Below are positions 8,389-16,525 of a DNA stretch of 64,000 nucleotides, piece by piece. How positions within the stretch are numbered: the stretch's first letter is position 1; every line of letters begins with the position of its first letter. Position numbers and translations under genes: made by a program. The notes beneath the pieces are model-generated. The model was not told where the DNA came from. It did not search any database and saw nothing but the letters and a program-made list of their open reading frames with translations. The DNA comes from Opitutia bacterium (GTDB taxonomy: Bacteria; Verrucomicrobiota; Verrucomicrobiia; Opitutales; Opitutaceae). Where the stretch lies: assembly GCA_016217595.1 (NCBI GenBank), contig JACRHS010000008.1, positions 1 through 64,000 of the forward strand, in the 5' to 3' direction.

Positions 8389-9387
8389 CTAGTCGCATTC
8401 CGACAGCGCGACGGTTCTTTTTTCGCGGTGGGAGCGTGCCGCGGCGTCGAGCACGGCGTGGCGACGCAACAGCTCCTGCGCTTGCTGCCGGGCCGCGGCC
8501 TGATCGGTCAGTGACGCCGCGAAGGTGTCGATCATCCGTCCAAACTGGTCGGCGGGTGGAATCTCGCGCTGTTCGGAGCCTGTCGCGGTTTCGAGGAGCA
8601 GCGTGGTCGGCTGATCAGGGGGAACGGCGAAGGCGCGCGTCGCTTCGATTCGGCCGAGCGGTCCGTGGATCGCGTAGCGCGAACGGTAATGCAGTCCGAA
8701 CGCGACAAAAATCTGCGCCTCCGCGCCGGTGGAAAAACGCAGCCAGAGCGCGCAGGAATCATCCACACCGGTGGCGGGGTCACAGCCGAGTTGACACGAT
8801 ACGGACACTGGCTCGCCGGGGAGCTGTCGCAAGGCGGCGGCGACGGGGTAGCCCACGGAATCGTGCAGGACGCCGCCCTCCAGCGCCGGGTTTAGCCGGA
8901 TGTCGGTGTCGCGAGGGCGGGGATAGGTGAATTGGCTTTGGAAAAACCGCGGCCCGCCGATGCGCCCCTCGGCCAGCCAGCTGGCGACGGCGGCATGCTG
9001 CGGATGATAGGCAAACATGTACCCTTCCATCAGGAATACTCCAGATGCTTGGCAGGCGGCGGTCGCTGCGCGCGCTTCGCGCATGTTGCGGAAAGCCGGT
9101 TTTTCGCAGAGCACATGTTTGCCGGCGGCGGCGGCTTGCAAAACCCATTCACCGTGCAGCGGCGGCGGGGTCGAAACGTACACGGCATCGACGGCGGGAT
9201 CAGCCAGCACGGCGGCGTAATCGCCGTGCTTGGACGCGCCAAATTCCTGGGCGTATTGCGCGGCTTTGGCTGCATCGCGGCTGCCCGTGTGCTCCAGGCG
9301 AGCCAGTTTCGAAGAGCGCAGCGCGGGTAGAAACCGGCGGCGGGCGACTTCGGAACAAGCGATCAGACCAAAACGGACTGGCGGCAT
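8389..9387 (-). CDS. Gfo/Idh/MocA-family oxidoreductase
   Basis: 332 aa. An N-terminal NAD(P)-binding Rossmann fold (MPPVRFGLIACSEVARR) is followed by AVYVSTPPPLHGEW and HVLCEKPAF, with the family lysine in EKP at residues 95-97. The C-terminal domain has GGVLHDSVGYPVAA, where G-x-L-x-D is the usual substrate-pocket helix. The glycine motif is loose (GLIACSEVA instead of GxGxxA), as in the subgroup of sugar dehydrogenases related to glucose-fructose oxidoreductase and deoxysugar 3-ketoreductases. It reduces or oxidises a sugar hydroxyl. Its start is five nt from the stop of the upstream cupin gene, so it is co-transcribed. Confidence 0.8.
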   Translation of the reverse strand: MPPVRFGLIACSEVARRRFLPALRSSKLARLEHTGSRDAAKAAQYAQEFGASKHGDYAAVLADPAVDAVYVSTPPPLHGEWVLQAAAAGKHVLCEKPAFRNMREARAATAACQASGVFLMEGYMFAYHPQHAAVASWLAEGRIGGPRFFQSQFTYPRPRDTDIRLNPALEGGVLHDSVGYPVAAALRQLPGEPVSVSCQLGCDPATGVDDSCALWLRFSTGAEAQIFVAFGLHYRSRYAIHGPLGRIEATRAFAVPPDQPTTLLLETATGSEQREIPPADQFGRMIDTFAASLTDQAAARQQAQELLRRHAVLDAAARSHREKRTVALSECD

Positions 9388-9392
9388 GGCGG

Positions 9393-9845
9393 TCAGGCGT
9401 GTGGCGCGGTGACGTTTTGCGTGTGGTGAAACGCGTTCTTCGGGTCACCGTGATCGCCTTCGCCCAAGCCCAGATTCTGGTGCAGGATCGGCACTTTGCA
9501 GTCGTCCCAACGTTTGGTGAGGAACGAGACAGACTGGCAATCGGTGATGGCGAGAAAAACGTGATAGGTGTTTCGCGGGATGAAAATGCACTCGCCCTTG
9601 CTCATGCGAATGTACGACTCCTCGCCGGTCTCGGGATCTTTCTCCACCTCCACGCCCGAGCCCTCCACCAGCAAAATGTACTCGTCGAATTCGGGGTGGC
9701 AGTGGTTGCCGCGGATTTTGCCGGCGTTGATGAACTGGTAGGTGAATTCCTGGATGGGCGCGTCGGGCACGTAGGTGAAGATCGCGCCCCGGCCGTCGCG
9801 GATGGTGTTGAGGTTGCAGGCCGGTTTGATGGATTTGATGCGCAT
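9393..9845 (-). CDS. Cupin-domain protein, sugar epimerase/isomerase-like
   Basis: 150 aa forming a single double-stranded beta-helix. The metal-type cupin motif 1 is GNHCHPEFDEYILLVEG (H48, H50, E52 or E55), and the second motif is MSKGECIFIPRNTYHVF. The DGRGAIFTYVPD segment near the start resembles WxcM/FdtA and dTDP-4-keto sugar 3,5-epimerase-like cupins. These enzymes isomerise or epimerise keto sugars. The last ~20 residues are His/Asn-rich with no known role. It lies between the O-GlcNAc transferase homologue and the oxidoreductase in the leftward sugar operon. Confidence 0.72.
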   Translation of the reverse strand: MRIKSIKPACNLNTIRDGRGAIFTYVPDAPIQEFTYQFINAGKIRGNHCHPEFDEYILLVEGSGVEVEKDPETGEESYIRMSKGECIFIPRNTYHVFLAITDCQSVSFLTKRWDDCKVPILHQNLGLGEGDHGDPKNAFHHTQNVTAPHA

Positions 9846-9912
9846 GGGTGGAGTGTTTTGGGTTGGTTGAAAAAGTTAAGAGAGGAAAGCCGCTGTCAAT
9901 CGTGCGGGGCGT

Positions 9913-11796
9913 TTACGGCGCCGGGGATCGCGCGCACCAGGTGCGCCACATGTCGCGCAGGGCGGCGCTGAAACGCGCGGCCTGGCCGGCGTGGTCGAGC
10001 AGCGGCGAGCGGCGCATGTCGCTGCGCAACGAGCGCCGCAGCGTTTCCAGTCGTGCGGTATCGGCTGCGAGCGCGGTGGCCTTCGCGATGTAGTCGTCGC
10101 TATCGGTGGCGACCAGCTCGGGGTGGCCGATGGCGTGGAGCAAGCTCACGCCTACGCGGCTGGCATGGCGGTCGCCGGCGAGTGTGAGCACGGGCACGCC
10201 CATCCAGAGTGCTTCGCAAGTGGTCGTTGTGCCGTGGTACGGGAATGCGTCGAGCGCAATGTCGATCTGACCGTAACAGGCGAGATGCTGCGTAACGTCC
10301 GGTTGCGGCGGCAGCGTCCCCAGTCGTTCGCGGGGAATACCGGCAAGATCGAGGTGGCGTTCCCATTCGGGCGTCGGGCGGCGACAGCTTTTCAGCAGCA
10401 GGCGCGAGCCGGGCGTGGCCTCCAGCACCTTGCGCCAGAGTTGCAGCGTGGTGTCGGTGAGTTTCGAGAGCGCGTTGAACGATCCAAATGTCACCGGAGC
10501 GCCAGACAGGCAGGGCGGTGGATTCAAGCCGGGCGCCTCCTCCGGTGGCGAGTAGCTCCAGGCGGTGGGGGCAAAGCGGATGAGTTTTTCGGTGTGGAAG
10601 CGATCGGCGTCGCCGGTCGGGTCGGCCAGTTCATCGGTCAACCGGTAGTCCATGCTGGGGAGGCCGGTGGTGTTGGGGTAACCGAGGTACGTCACCTGCA
10701 CGGGCGCGATGCGTTTGGCGAAAACCTGCAGGCGGTTCATGCCGGTGTGCCCGGTAAGATCGATCAGGATGTCGAGATTGAAGGTGCGGAGCGTGGTCTC
10801 GACCTGGGCCGGCATCTGACTGACGAAGTTGCGCCACACGGCGGCATAACCACGCAAACGGGCTGAGACGGCGTCTTCCTGATAGTGGTCGTGAAAGAGC
10901 AGGATCTCGAATTGTTTCTTGTCGAGATTCGCGAGCAGCGGTTCCAAGAAATAGGCGACCGAGTGCTGCCGCAGATCGGGCGAGAGAAAACCGACGCGGA
11001 GACGGCGCTCGGGCTCGCGGGAGTTGGTCCAGACGCGGCGGGCATTGATCTGGCGCTGGGCCGGCGGCTCGAAAATGTCGCCATAGGCCACATGTTCGGC
11101 GAAGAGCTGTTCGCGGGAGACATCAGCCAGATAGTTGAGCGCAAAAAGCCGGTAGCTGCGCGCGTCGTGATGCTGCGGAAACCGGGCGAGGTGCGCCGAG
11201 TAGTCGGCCACGGCTTCGCGGATGCAATGGCTCTGTTGCAAGGCCATCGCGCGGCCGAAACGGGCGTGCGGATGATGCGGATCGACTTTCATGGCGCGCT
11301 CGTGCGCCGCCAATGACTCGGAGTGTTGTCCGAGCAATGAATAACCGATGCCGAGTCCGTACCAGCCGTCGGCGGCGTCGGGCTTGATCTCGATCATGCG
11401 GCGGTAGGCGGCAAGGGCCTCCTCGACGCGGTTGAGCACTTGAAGCGTGTACCCGAGGTTGGCCCACGCCTCATGGTGGTCGGGTTTGAGCTGGATCGCG
11501 ATCCGCAGTTGTCGCTCAGCATCGGCGGCGCGTCCGCGTTTGACGTAGGCGATGCCGAGTTGCGTGTTCATGTCCGCCGAGCGGGGCGCGAGTTTCACGG
11601 CGCGCTCGAGATGGCTGACGGCCTCGGCGAGTTGATCGAGTTGTTGGGCGACAAGACCGCTCAGTTGCCAGGCTTCGGCGAGCTGGGGCGCGGAGGCCCG
11701 CACCTGGGCGTAGAGTCGCGCCGCCTCCTGGAGCCGGCCGGCTTTGTGATGTGCAGCCGCGGTTTGGAAGACCGAGAGAATCTTGTTGGAGACCAT
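9913..11796 (-). CDS. TPR protein with SPINDLY-type O-GlcNAc transferase domain (GT41)
   Basis: 627 aa. Residues 1-215 form about six tetratricopeptide repeats (for example AWQLSGLVAQQLDQLAEAV, AWANLGYTLQVLNRVEEAL, GWYGLGIGYSLLGQHSESL). Residues 265-620 are the GT41 catalytic region (Glyco_transf_41) with LRVGFLSPDLRQHSVAYF (H278), the QVTYLGYPNTTGL segment, TFGSFNALSKL and DAFPYHGTTTTCEALWMG. Plant SPINDLY adds O-fucose and animal OGT adds O-GlcNAc to Ser/Thr of proteins. Bacterial homologues glycosylate adhesins or flagellins. No signal peptide is present, so it works in the cytoplasm. It heads the leftward sugar block, which suggests protein O-glycosylation with the locus sugar. Confidence 0.85.
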   Translation of the reverse strand: MVSNKILSVFQTAAAHHKAGRLQEAARLYAQVRASAPQLAEAWQLSGLVAQQLDQLAEAVSHLERAVKLAPRSADMNTQLGIAYVKRGRAADAERQLRIAIQLKPDHHEAWANLGYTLQVLNRVEEALAAYRRMIEIKPDAADGWYGLGIGYSLLGQHSESLAAHERAMKVDPHHPHARFGRAMALQQSHCIREAVADYSAHLARFPQHHDARSYRLFALNYLADVSREQLFAEHVAYGDIFEPPAQRQINARRVWTNSREPERRLRVGFLSPDLRQHSVAYFLEPLLANLDKKQFEILLFHDHYQEDAVSARLRGYAAVWRNFVSQMPAQVETTLRTFNLDILIDLTGHTGMNRLQVFAKRIAPVQVTYLGYPNTTGLPSMDYRLTDELADPTGDADRFHTEKLIRFAPTAWSYSPPEEAPGLNPPPCLSGAPVTFGSFNALSKLTDTTLQLWRKVLEATPGSRLLLKSCRRPTPEWERHLDLAGIPRERLGTLPPQPDVTQHLACYGQIDIALDAFPYHGTTTTCEALWMGVPVLTLAGDRHASRVGVSLLHAIGHPELVATDSDDYIAKATALAADTARLETLRRSLRSDMRRSPLLDHAGQAARFSAALRDMWRTWCARSPAP

Positions 11797-11902
11797 GGCT
11801 CAGATCGCGCGCGAGCAAAGATGCGCGCAGGGGACAATAGCACACTTGTCCCGGCGGTGAAAACCGTGGTGCGGATTCAGCGGATGGGCACGCATGGGAT
11901 GG

Positions 11903-12349
11903 TCAGGATAATTTCTTTTGCACGACGACCAGGTCCTCGCGTGCGGTCCAGCCTTCGCGCAGCCAGAATGTGCGGCCGGCGGCGTTGTGGGCGAAGAGGA
12001 AGATGTTGCACTTCTCGATGCCGAGTTGTCGCAGTCGCGCGAGGCATTCCTCGACCAGCTGCCGCCCGAGTCCGTGCCGTCGGTGTGCGGGCGCGACGGC
12101 GAGATGGTGCAGGTATCCCCGGCGTCCATCATGACCGCAGAGCACGGCACCGACGATCTCGTCGCGAGCGGTGGTGGCGACCAGACTCAAGCCCGGGTTG
12201 CGGGCCAGAAAGGCGGCGATGGCCTCGGGCGTGTCGGATTCGCCGAGCCCGATGCCCTCGCACGAGCGCCACAGCGCGATGACAGGCTCGTAATCGGCCA
12301 GAGAAAAAGCGCGCAACCGATAAGTTGAGGAAACAGGCGCGGCGGGCAT
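11903..12349 (-). CDS. GNAT-family N-acetyltransferase
   Basis: 148 aa with a single GNAT fold. An N-terminal substrate-side segment YRLRAFSLADYEPVIALW is followed by motif D/A strands EIVGAVLCGHDGRRGYLHHLAVAPAHRRHGLGRQLVEE, where the R/Q-x-x-G-x-G/A acetyl-CoA loop is HRRHGLG. The C-terminal motif B is NAAGRTFWLREGW. Similar small proteins are annotated YpeA-like. The acceptor is unknown. It lies 33 nt after kup and 106 nt before the O-GlcNAc transferase homologue, on the same strand, so it could be the link between the two transcription units. Confidence 0.8.
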   Translation of the reverse strand: MPAAPVSSTYRLRAFSLADYEPVIALWRSCEGIGLGESDTPEAIAAFLARNPGLSLVATTARDEIVGAVLCGHDGRRGYLHHLAVAPAHRRHGLGRQLVEECLARLRQLGIEKCNIFLFAHNAAGRTFWLREGWTAREDLVVVQKKLS

Positions 12350-12382
12350 GCGACGGGGTGGGGCGGTGGAGCGTGGCGTCGC

Positions 12383-14272
12383 CTACAGTTGGATCGGCAG
12401 ACCGATCTCAATGATCTGGGTCGGCATGATCTGGTAATAATCTTTCACCGGGCGGGCGTTGCGGCTGAGGAAGGCGTAGAGGCCTTTTTGCCACTCCCAC
12501 ATTTTGGCGTTGCCGCCGGTGATGATCATCTCGCGGTTGAAATAGAAGGTCGTCGCCATGAGGTTGAGCGGCACGCCTTGATTGCGGATGCGTTCCACGA
12601 TCTTGGCGACGTCGGGCGACTCCATGTAGCCGTAACGGCCGGTGGCGCGCCAGACGCCTTCGCCGAGCGAATCCAGCGTGAAACGCTCCTCTTCATGGAC
12701 GTGCGGCACCTCCTCGGTGAGGATGGTGAGGAGCACGACGGTTTGTTGGAGGCACTTGTTGGCCTTCAGGTGGTGGAGCAGGGCGAGCGGAGTGCCTTTG
12801 GGCGTGGCAACCATGAACACCGCGCTGCCGGGCACGCGGACGATGTTTTTGCTCTTCGCGATGCTCGAAAGTTCCAGCTCGGTGATGGCGGAGTTGTAGA
12901 CTTTTTCCTGAATCTCGTTCCGGCCTTGTTTCCATGTGTACATGATCGCGAGCACGAGGGCCGCGAGGACGATCGGCAGCCAGCCACCGTCGGTGAATTT
13001 ATGGAGATTGGCGCTGAAGAAAATCAGATCGAACACGAGAAACGCACCGCAGATCAAATTGGCCTTCCAGCGCGGCCAGCGCCACAGCAGGAGCGCCACG
13101 CGGTAAAACGCGAAGGTGGTCACCGCCATCGTGCCGGTCACCGCGATCCCGTAGGCTGCCGCCAGACCGGTGCTGGAGCGAAATTCGAGCACGACCCAGA
13201 TGGTGGAGAGCGCGAGCGCCCAGTTGACGAGCGGGACGTAGATTTGGCCGGCTTGTTCGGCGTTGGTGTGAAGAATCTTCAGGCGCGGGAAGTAACCCAG
13301 CTGGATCGCCTGCCGCGTCAGGGAGTAGGTGCCGGATATGAGCGCCTGGCTGGCGATGATGCCGGCCACGATGGAGAGAACGACGAGGGCGAGGCGCGCC
13401 GGACCAGCCGGGGCGAGGGCAAAGAATGGATTCGAGACATCGTCGGGATGCGCGATGGCGTAGGCCCCCTGGCCAAAATAGTTCAGCAACAGTCCCGGAA
13501 ATACGAAGAACGTCCACGCCTGCGAGATGTAGCGTCGGCCGAAATGCCCCATGTCGGCATAAAGCGCCTCGGCGCCGGTGATGGTCAGGACGATGGCACC
13601 GAGCAAAGCCGTGGCTTTGGCGGGGTGTTGGAACAAGAGCTGCAATCCGCGGAGTGGGTTGAGCGCATTGAAAACCTCGGGGGCATCAAACAGATGCCAG
13701 GCCCCGAGTGCGCCCAAAGTCAGAAACCAGACCAGCATGACCGGACCAAAAACACCGCCAATGGCCTTGGTTCCCCGCGATTGAAAAATGAACAACGCGG
13801 CGATGATCACCACCGCCATCGGTACCACATAGGAGCTGAATACGGGGCTGAAACTGGAGAAGCCTTCGACCGCGCTTAGCACAGTGATGGCCGGGGTGAT
13901 GACGCCATCGCCATACAGTAGTGCCGCGCCGGCCATGACCACCAACGTCGTGGCGCCGAGACCGCGGCGATGGCTCAAGCCTTTCGGGTGGGAGAGGGCG
14001 AGCAGGGCAAACACGCCACCTTCGCCGCGATTGTCGGCGCGCATGACGTAAGCCAGATACTTGAAATTAACCGCGAACATCAGCGTCCAGAACATGAGCG
14101 AGAGCACGCCGAGGATGCCGTCCGTGCGCTCGGTGGCCGGCAGATGCTTCAAGCATTCCTGCATCGTGTAGAGCGGACTGGTGCCGATGTCGCCGAAGAC
14201 CACTCCGAGGGCACCGATGCATAGCGCTGCTTGAGCGCGCGTGGAAAGCTTACAGGTGGAGGGAGCGGTCAT
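12383..14272 (-). CDS. kup: KUP-family low-affinity potassium uptake transporter
   Basis: 629 aa, the usual length. The diagnostic N-terminus GVVFGDIGTSPLYTMQE lies at about residues 19-35. About 12 hydrophobic helices fill the first ~440 residues, including GDGVITPAITVLSAVEG. A ~190-residue cytoplasmic tail with VPGSAVFMVATPKGTP and VPHVHEEERF follows. KUP proteins carry out H+-coupled K+ uptake across the inner membrane. The gene is divergent from menB across ~128 bp and is followed closely by a GNAT gene. Confidence 0.95.
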   Translation of the reverse strand: MTAPSTCKLSTRAQAALCIGALGVVFGDIGTSPLYTMQECLKHLPATERTDGILGVLSLMFWTLMFAVNFKYLAYVMRADNRGEGGVFALLALSHPKGLSHRRGLGATTLVVMAGAALLYGDGVITPAITVLSAVEGFSSFSPVFSSYVVPMAVVIIAALFIFQSRGTKAIGGVFGPVMLVWFLTLGALGAWHLFDAPEVFNALNPLRGLQLLFQHPAKATALLGAIVLTITGAEALYADMGHFGRRYISQAWTFFVFPGLLLNYFGQGAYAIAHPDDVSNPFFALAPAGPARLALVVLSIVAGIIASQALISGTYSLTRQAIQLGYFPRLKILHTNAEQAGQIYVPLVNWALALSTIWVVLEFRSSTGLAAAYGIAVTGTMAVTTFAFYRVALLLWRWPRWKANLICGAFLVFDLIFFSANLHKFTDGGWLPIVLAALVLAIMYTWKQGRNEIQEKVYNSAITELELSSIAKSKNIVRVPGSAVFMVATPKGTPLALLHHLKANKCLQQTVVLLTILTEEVPHVHEEERFTLDSLGEGVWRATGRYGYMESPDVAKIVERIRNQGVPLNLMATTFYFNREMIITGGNAKMWEWQKGLYAFLSRNARPVKDYYQIMPTQIIEIGLPIQL

Positions 14273-14400
14273 GAAGCCGCCGTATTGTCACGACCCAGTC
14301 CGTTTCTCCAAGCTCATTTGCGCGCCGAGCAAAAATGGGTTGCCAACGCGCGGTGCGTTGACCTCTGCGGGCAACTGCGCTCCGTTGGCGCATTCCAAAC

Positions 14401-15237
14401 ATGAGCTCTCCGCAATGGCAGGTCGCTAAAACTTATTCCGATATTCTCTATCACAAGTCCGACGGGATCGCGCGCGTCACGATCAACCGTCCCGAGAAAC
14501 GCAACGCGTTTCGCCCCGAGACCGTTTCCCAGATGTTCGACGCCTTTTGCGATGCGCGCGAAGATCAGTCCATCGGTGTCGTGTTGCTCACCGGCGCGGG
14601 GCCGCACACCGACGGCAAATACGCCTTTTGCGCCGGCGGCGACCAAGGGGTGCGCGGACCCGCCGGCTATGTCGGTGGCGATGGTGTGCCGCGGCTCAAT
14701 GTCCTCGATCTCCAGAAGCTCATCCGCTCCATGCCCAAGGTCGTGATCGCGCTGGTGGCTGGTTATGCCATCGGCGGCGGGCACGTGCTGCATCTGGTGT
14801 GCGATCTTACCATCGCGGCCGACAATGGCATTTTCGGGCAGGTGGGCCCCAAGATGGGCAGCTTCGACGGTGGGTTCGGTTCGAGTTATCTGGCGCGGAT
14901 CGTTGGCCAGAAAAAAGCGCGCGAGATTTGGTACCTGTGCCGCCAGTACAACGCCCAGGAGGCGTTGGCGATGGGCCTCGTCAATACCGTGGTGCCCGTG
15001 GCGCAACTCGAAGCTGAGGGCGTCAAGTGGGGGCGTGAGATCATGCAACACAGTCCGCTGGCGATCCGCTGCCTCAAGAGCGCGTTCAATGCTGAGCTCG
15101 ACGGCCAGTCCGGGGTGCAGGAGTTGGCGGGCAACGCGACGCTCCTCTATTACATGACCGAGGAGGCACGGGAGTTTCATCGCGCCCAGCGGGAGAAGCG
15201 CCGCCCCGATGCGCGCAAGTACCCGTGGTTGCCGTAG
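14401..15237 (+). CDS. menB: 1,4-dihydroxy-2-naphthoyl-CoA synthase
   Basis: 278 aa, a crotonase-fold enzyme. It cyclises O-succinylbenzoyl-CoA to dihydroxynaphthoyl-CoA in menaquinone synthesis. Characteristic MenB segments are visible: [19 protein letters not shown] after FCAGG (oxyanion-hole loop), [38 protein letters not shown], and [16 protein letters not shown] with the active-site Tyr/Asp region. The C-terminus [19 protein letters not shown] is the conserved MenB tail. No other men gene is adjacent. menD lies 40 kb away at 55241. The start at 14401 ([15 protein letters not shown]) is the only sensible one. Confidence 0.95.
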   Translation: MSSPQWQVAKTYSDILYHKSDGIARVTINRPEKRNAFRPETVSQMFDAFCDAREDQSIGVVLLTGAGPHTDGKYAFCAGGDQGVRGPAGYVGGDGVPRLNVLDLQKLIRSMPKVVIALVAGYAIGGGHVLHLVCDLTIAADNGIFGQVGPKMGSFDGGFGSSYLARIVGQKKAREIWYLCRQYNAQEALAMGLVNTVVPVAQLEAEGVKWGREIMQHSPLAIRCLKSAFNAELDGQSGVQELAGNATLLYYMTEEAREFHRAQREKRRPDARKYPWLP

Positions 15238-15259
15238 GCGGTGGTGTCGGGAGGCCTGC

Positions 15260-15563
15260 GATGTAGCGCGCGGCAAGGTTCGAAACTGGCAAAGGAAAAG
15301 GCCGCCCTACCCCTAGAGCGGCCTTTAATACCTAACACCAAGCAAACCTATGAACTACGAGGAGGTAGATGCGGGATCAGGCAAAACGCTCAAAAATAGT
15401 TTCAGAATGTTGAAAATAATTAGGGCCGTATTCGCCGACCTCAATTAAAGTCAGTAGGTCAATAGATTATGTATTCATTGCGCAGCCATTACGTCTCTTT
15501 TAATAAGGCTACGAGCAATGCTGAATAACATACTCCAATGCCTTTTCAGCTTCGCGCTACATC
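15260..15563. repeat. 11-bp perfect inverted repeat bounding an AT-rich segment
   Basis: GATGTAGCGCG at 15260-15270 is repeated in reverse complement as CGCGCTACATC at 15553-15563. The ~280 bp between are AT-rich. This is the layout of a small non-autonomous element (MITE-like) or its remnant, but no target-site duplication is evident outside the repeats. Confidence 0.35.
15296..15327 (+). terminator. Rho-independent terminator after menB
   Basis: AAAGGCCGC and GCGGCCTTT form a perfect 9-bp stem (15298-15305 region with 15318-15326) around a 12-nt loop, followed by TTTAATA. A matching A-run on the 5' side would also let it work on the other strand. Confidence 0.75.
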
Positions 15564-15591
15564 ACACAGCGATAGTGTCTAAAAAATTACC

Positions 15592-16002
15592 ATGAAGCCA
15601 ATCACGGGTTCCTGTTTGTGTGGAAAGGTTGCGTTTGAGGTTACCGGCACGCCGCTAAAGTTCCTCTATTGCCACTGCCGTTCCTGTCAGAAATCGAGCG
15701 GGTCCATTCATGCCGCGAATTTGGCGTTCCCGGGAGATTCGGTCAGATGGCTGCACGGCGAAGAACTCATCGAGTTATTCGTAGATACGAAAGACAACCC
15801 AGGGTTTCCTCGCGCCTTTTGTCGGAGCTGCGGCTCACCCGTGCCCAAGAAGAGCCGCAATCGGCAATTCTGGGTCGTGCCGAGCGGAACAATGGATTCG
15901 GATCCCGGCATGACGCCGCAGGCGAATATTTTTTGGGCGGAGCACGCTCCTTGGTATGTCTCGGCAGATCAAATTGCCAAGAATGAGGGGCCATTGGTCT
16001 AG
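15592..16002 (+). CDS. GFA/CENP-V domain protein (zinc-binding, glutathione-dependent formaldehyde-activating enzyme-like)
   Basis: 136 aa covering one complete GFA domain (PF04828). The zinc ligands are all visible: GSCLCGKVAFEV near the N-terminus, YCHCRSCQKSSGS, and AFCRSCGSPVPK. The family name comes from an enzyme that accelerates S-hydroxymethylglutathione formation, but most members have no proven reaction. Codon use is less GC-biased than that of its neighbours. The gene stands alone between the AT-rich gap and tRNA-Glu, which would fit an acquired gene. Confidence 0.85.
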   Translation: MKPITGSCLCGKVAFEVTGTPLKFLYCHCRSCQKSSGSIHAANLAFPGDSVRWLHGEELIELFVDTKDNPGFPRAFCRSCGSPVPKKSRNRQFWVVPSGTMDSDPGMTPQANIFWAEHAPWYVSADQIAKNEGPLV

Positions 16003-16172
16003 CCCGGAAGGTAACGAGGGCGTCAAACTGCGCTGCGGCGCGTGGTTGTCGAGTCGCAGAAAACGGCAGATGGGGATCAACGACTCACCGTCTGCATACT
16101 TGTTATTTCCGCGCAGCTCGTTGCTTCCTGGCTGATTAATTTCCTAACTCTTTAACTAAGAGTAGAAAGAGC

Positions 16173-16247
16173 TGGCGCCCTCACGGGGAATCGAACCCCG
16201 GTTTAAGCCTTGAGAGGGCTCCGTCCTAGCCGCTAGACGATGAGGGC
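16173..16247 (-). tRNA. tRNA-Glu (anticodon CTC)
   Basis: On the minus strand the acceptor GCCCTCA (16247-16241) pairs with TGAGGGC (16183-16177). The D arm is GTCTAGCGGCTAGGAC. The anticodon loop is CTCTCAA, giving CTC. The T arm is CGGGG-TTCGATT-CCCCG. A CCA end is encoded at 16175-16173. There is no gap or unpaired arm, so it should be functional. A weak hairpin (16147-16163) follows downstream. Confidence 0.95.
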
Positions 16248-16525
16248 GTGAAGCGGACCGGCAAAAAACACCGTGCGCCTCCGGGAACTCAAGAGTAAAG
16301 TTAGCGAAAATTCGAGAAAGCCGCCGGTCATGGGCATTTCTGCTCAGTGCGGCGTTTTTGCTTGTACCGGTGCCCGGAAGTATAACTATTCGGTTACTAT
16401 AAATGAACCGCCCTGCCGCCAATTCTCCGGCCATCAAAACTCGAGACGGAATTTTTTAGTGCCATCTCACGGGCGAATTTCTTGCCGCATCATCTCACCC
16501 CCAACCCAGGATTCCCATCCGCCGC

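Larger units (their letters stand above)
15238..15591. other. 354-bp AT-rich gap between menB and the GFA gene
   Basis: Apart from the terminator at its left end, this stretch holds no convincing gene. It is clearly AT-richer than its surroundings. It contains a 32-codon frame (15350-15448) without a recognisable ribosome site, and a separate GAGGAGGT (about 15358-15365) followed by an ATG with only 14 codons. An 11-bp inverted repeat lies near both ends. Confidence 0.5.

Noticed and set aside
15277-15290. GGTTCGAAACTGG resembling a tRNA T arm
   Set aside because: No acceptor, D or anticodon arm at the right spacing on either strand.
15350-15448. 32-codon frame in the menB-GFA gap
   Set aside because: No ribosome-binding sequence before the ATG and no recognised family. 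Kept only as a note on the gap.
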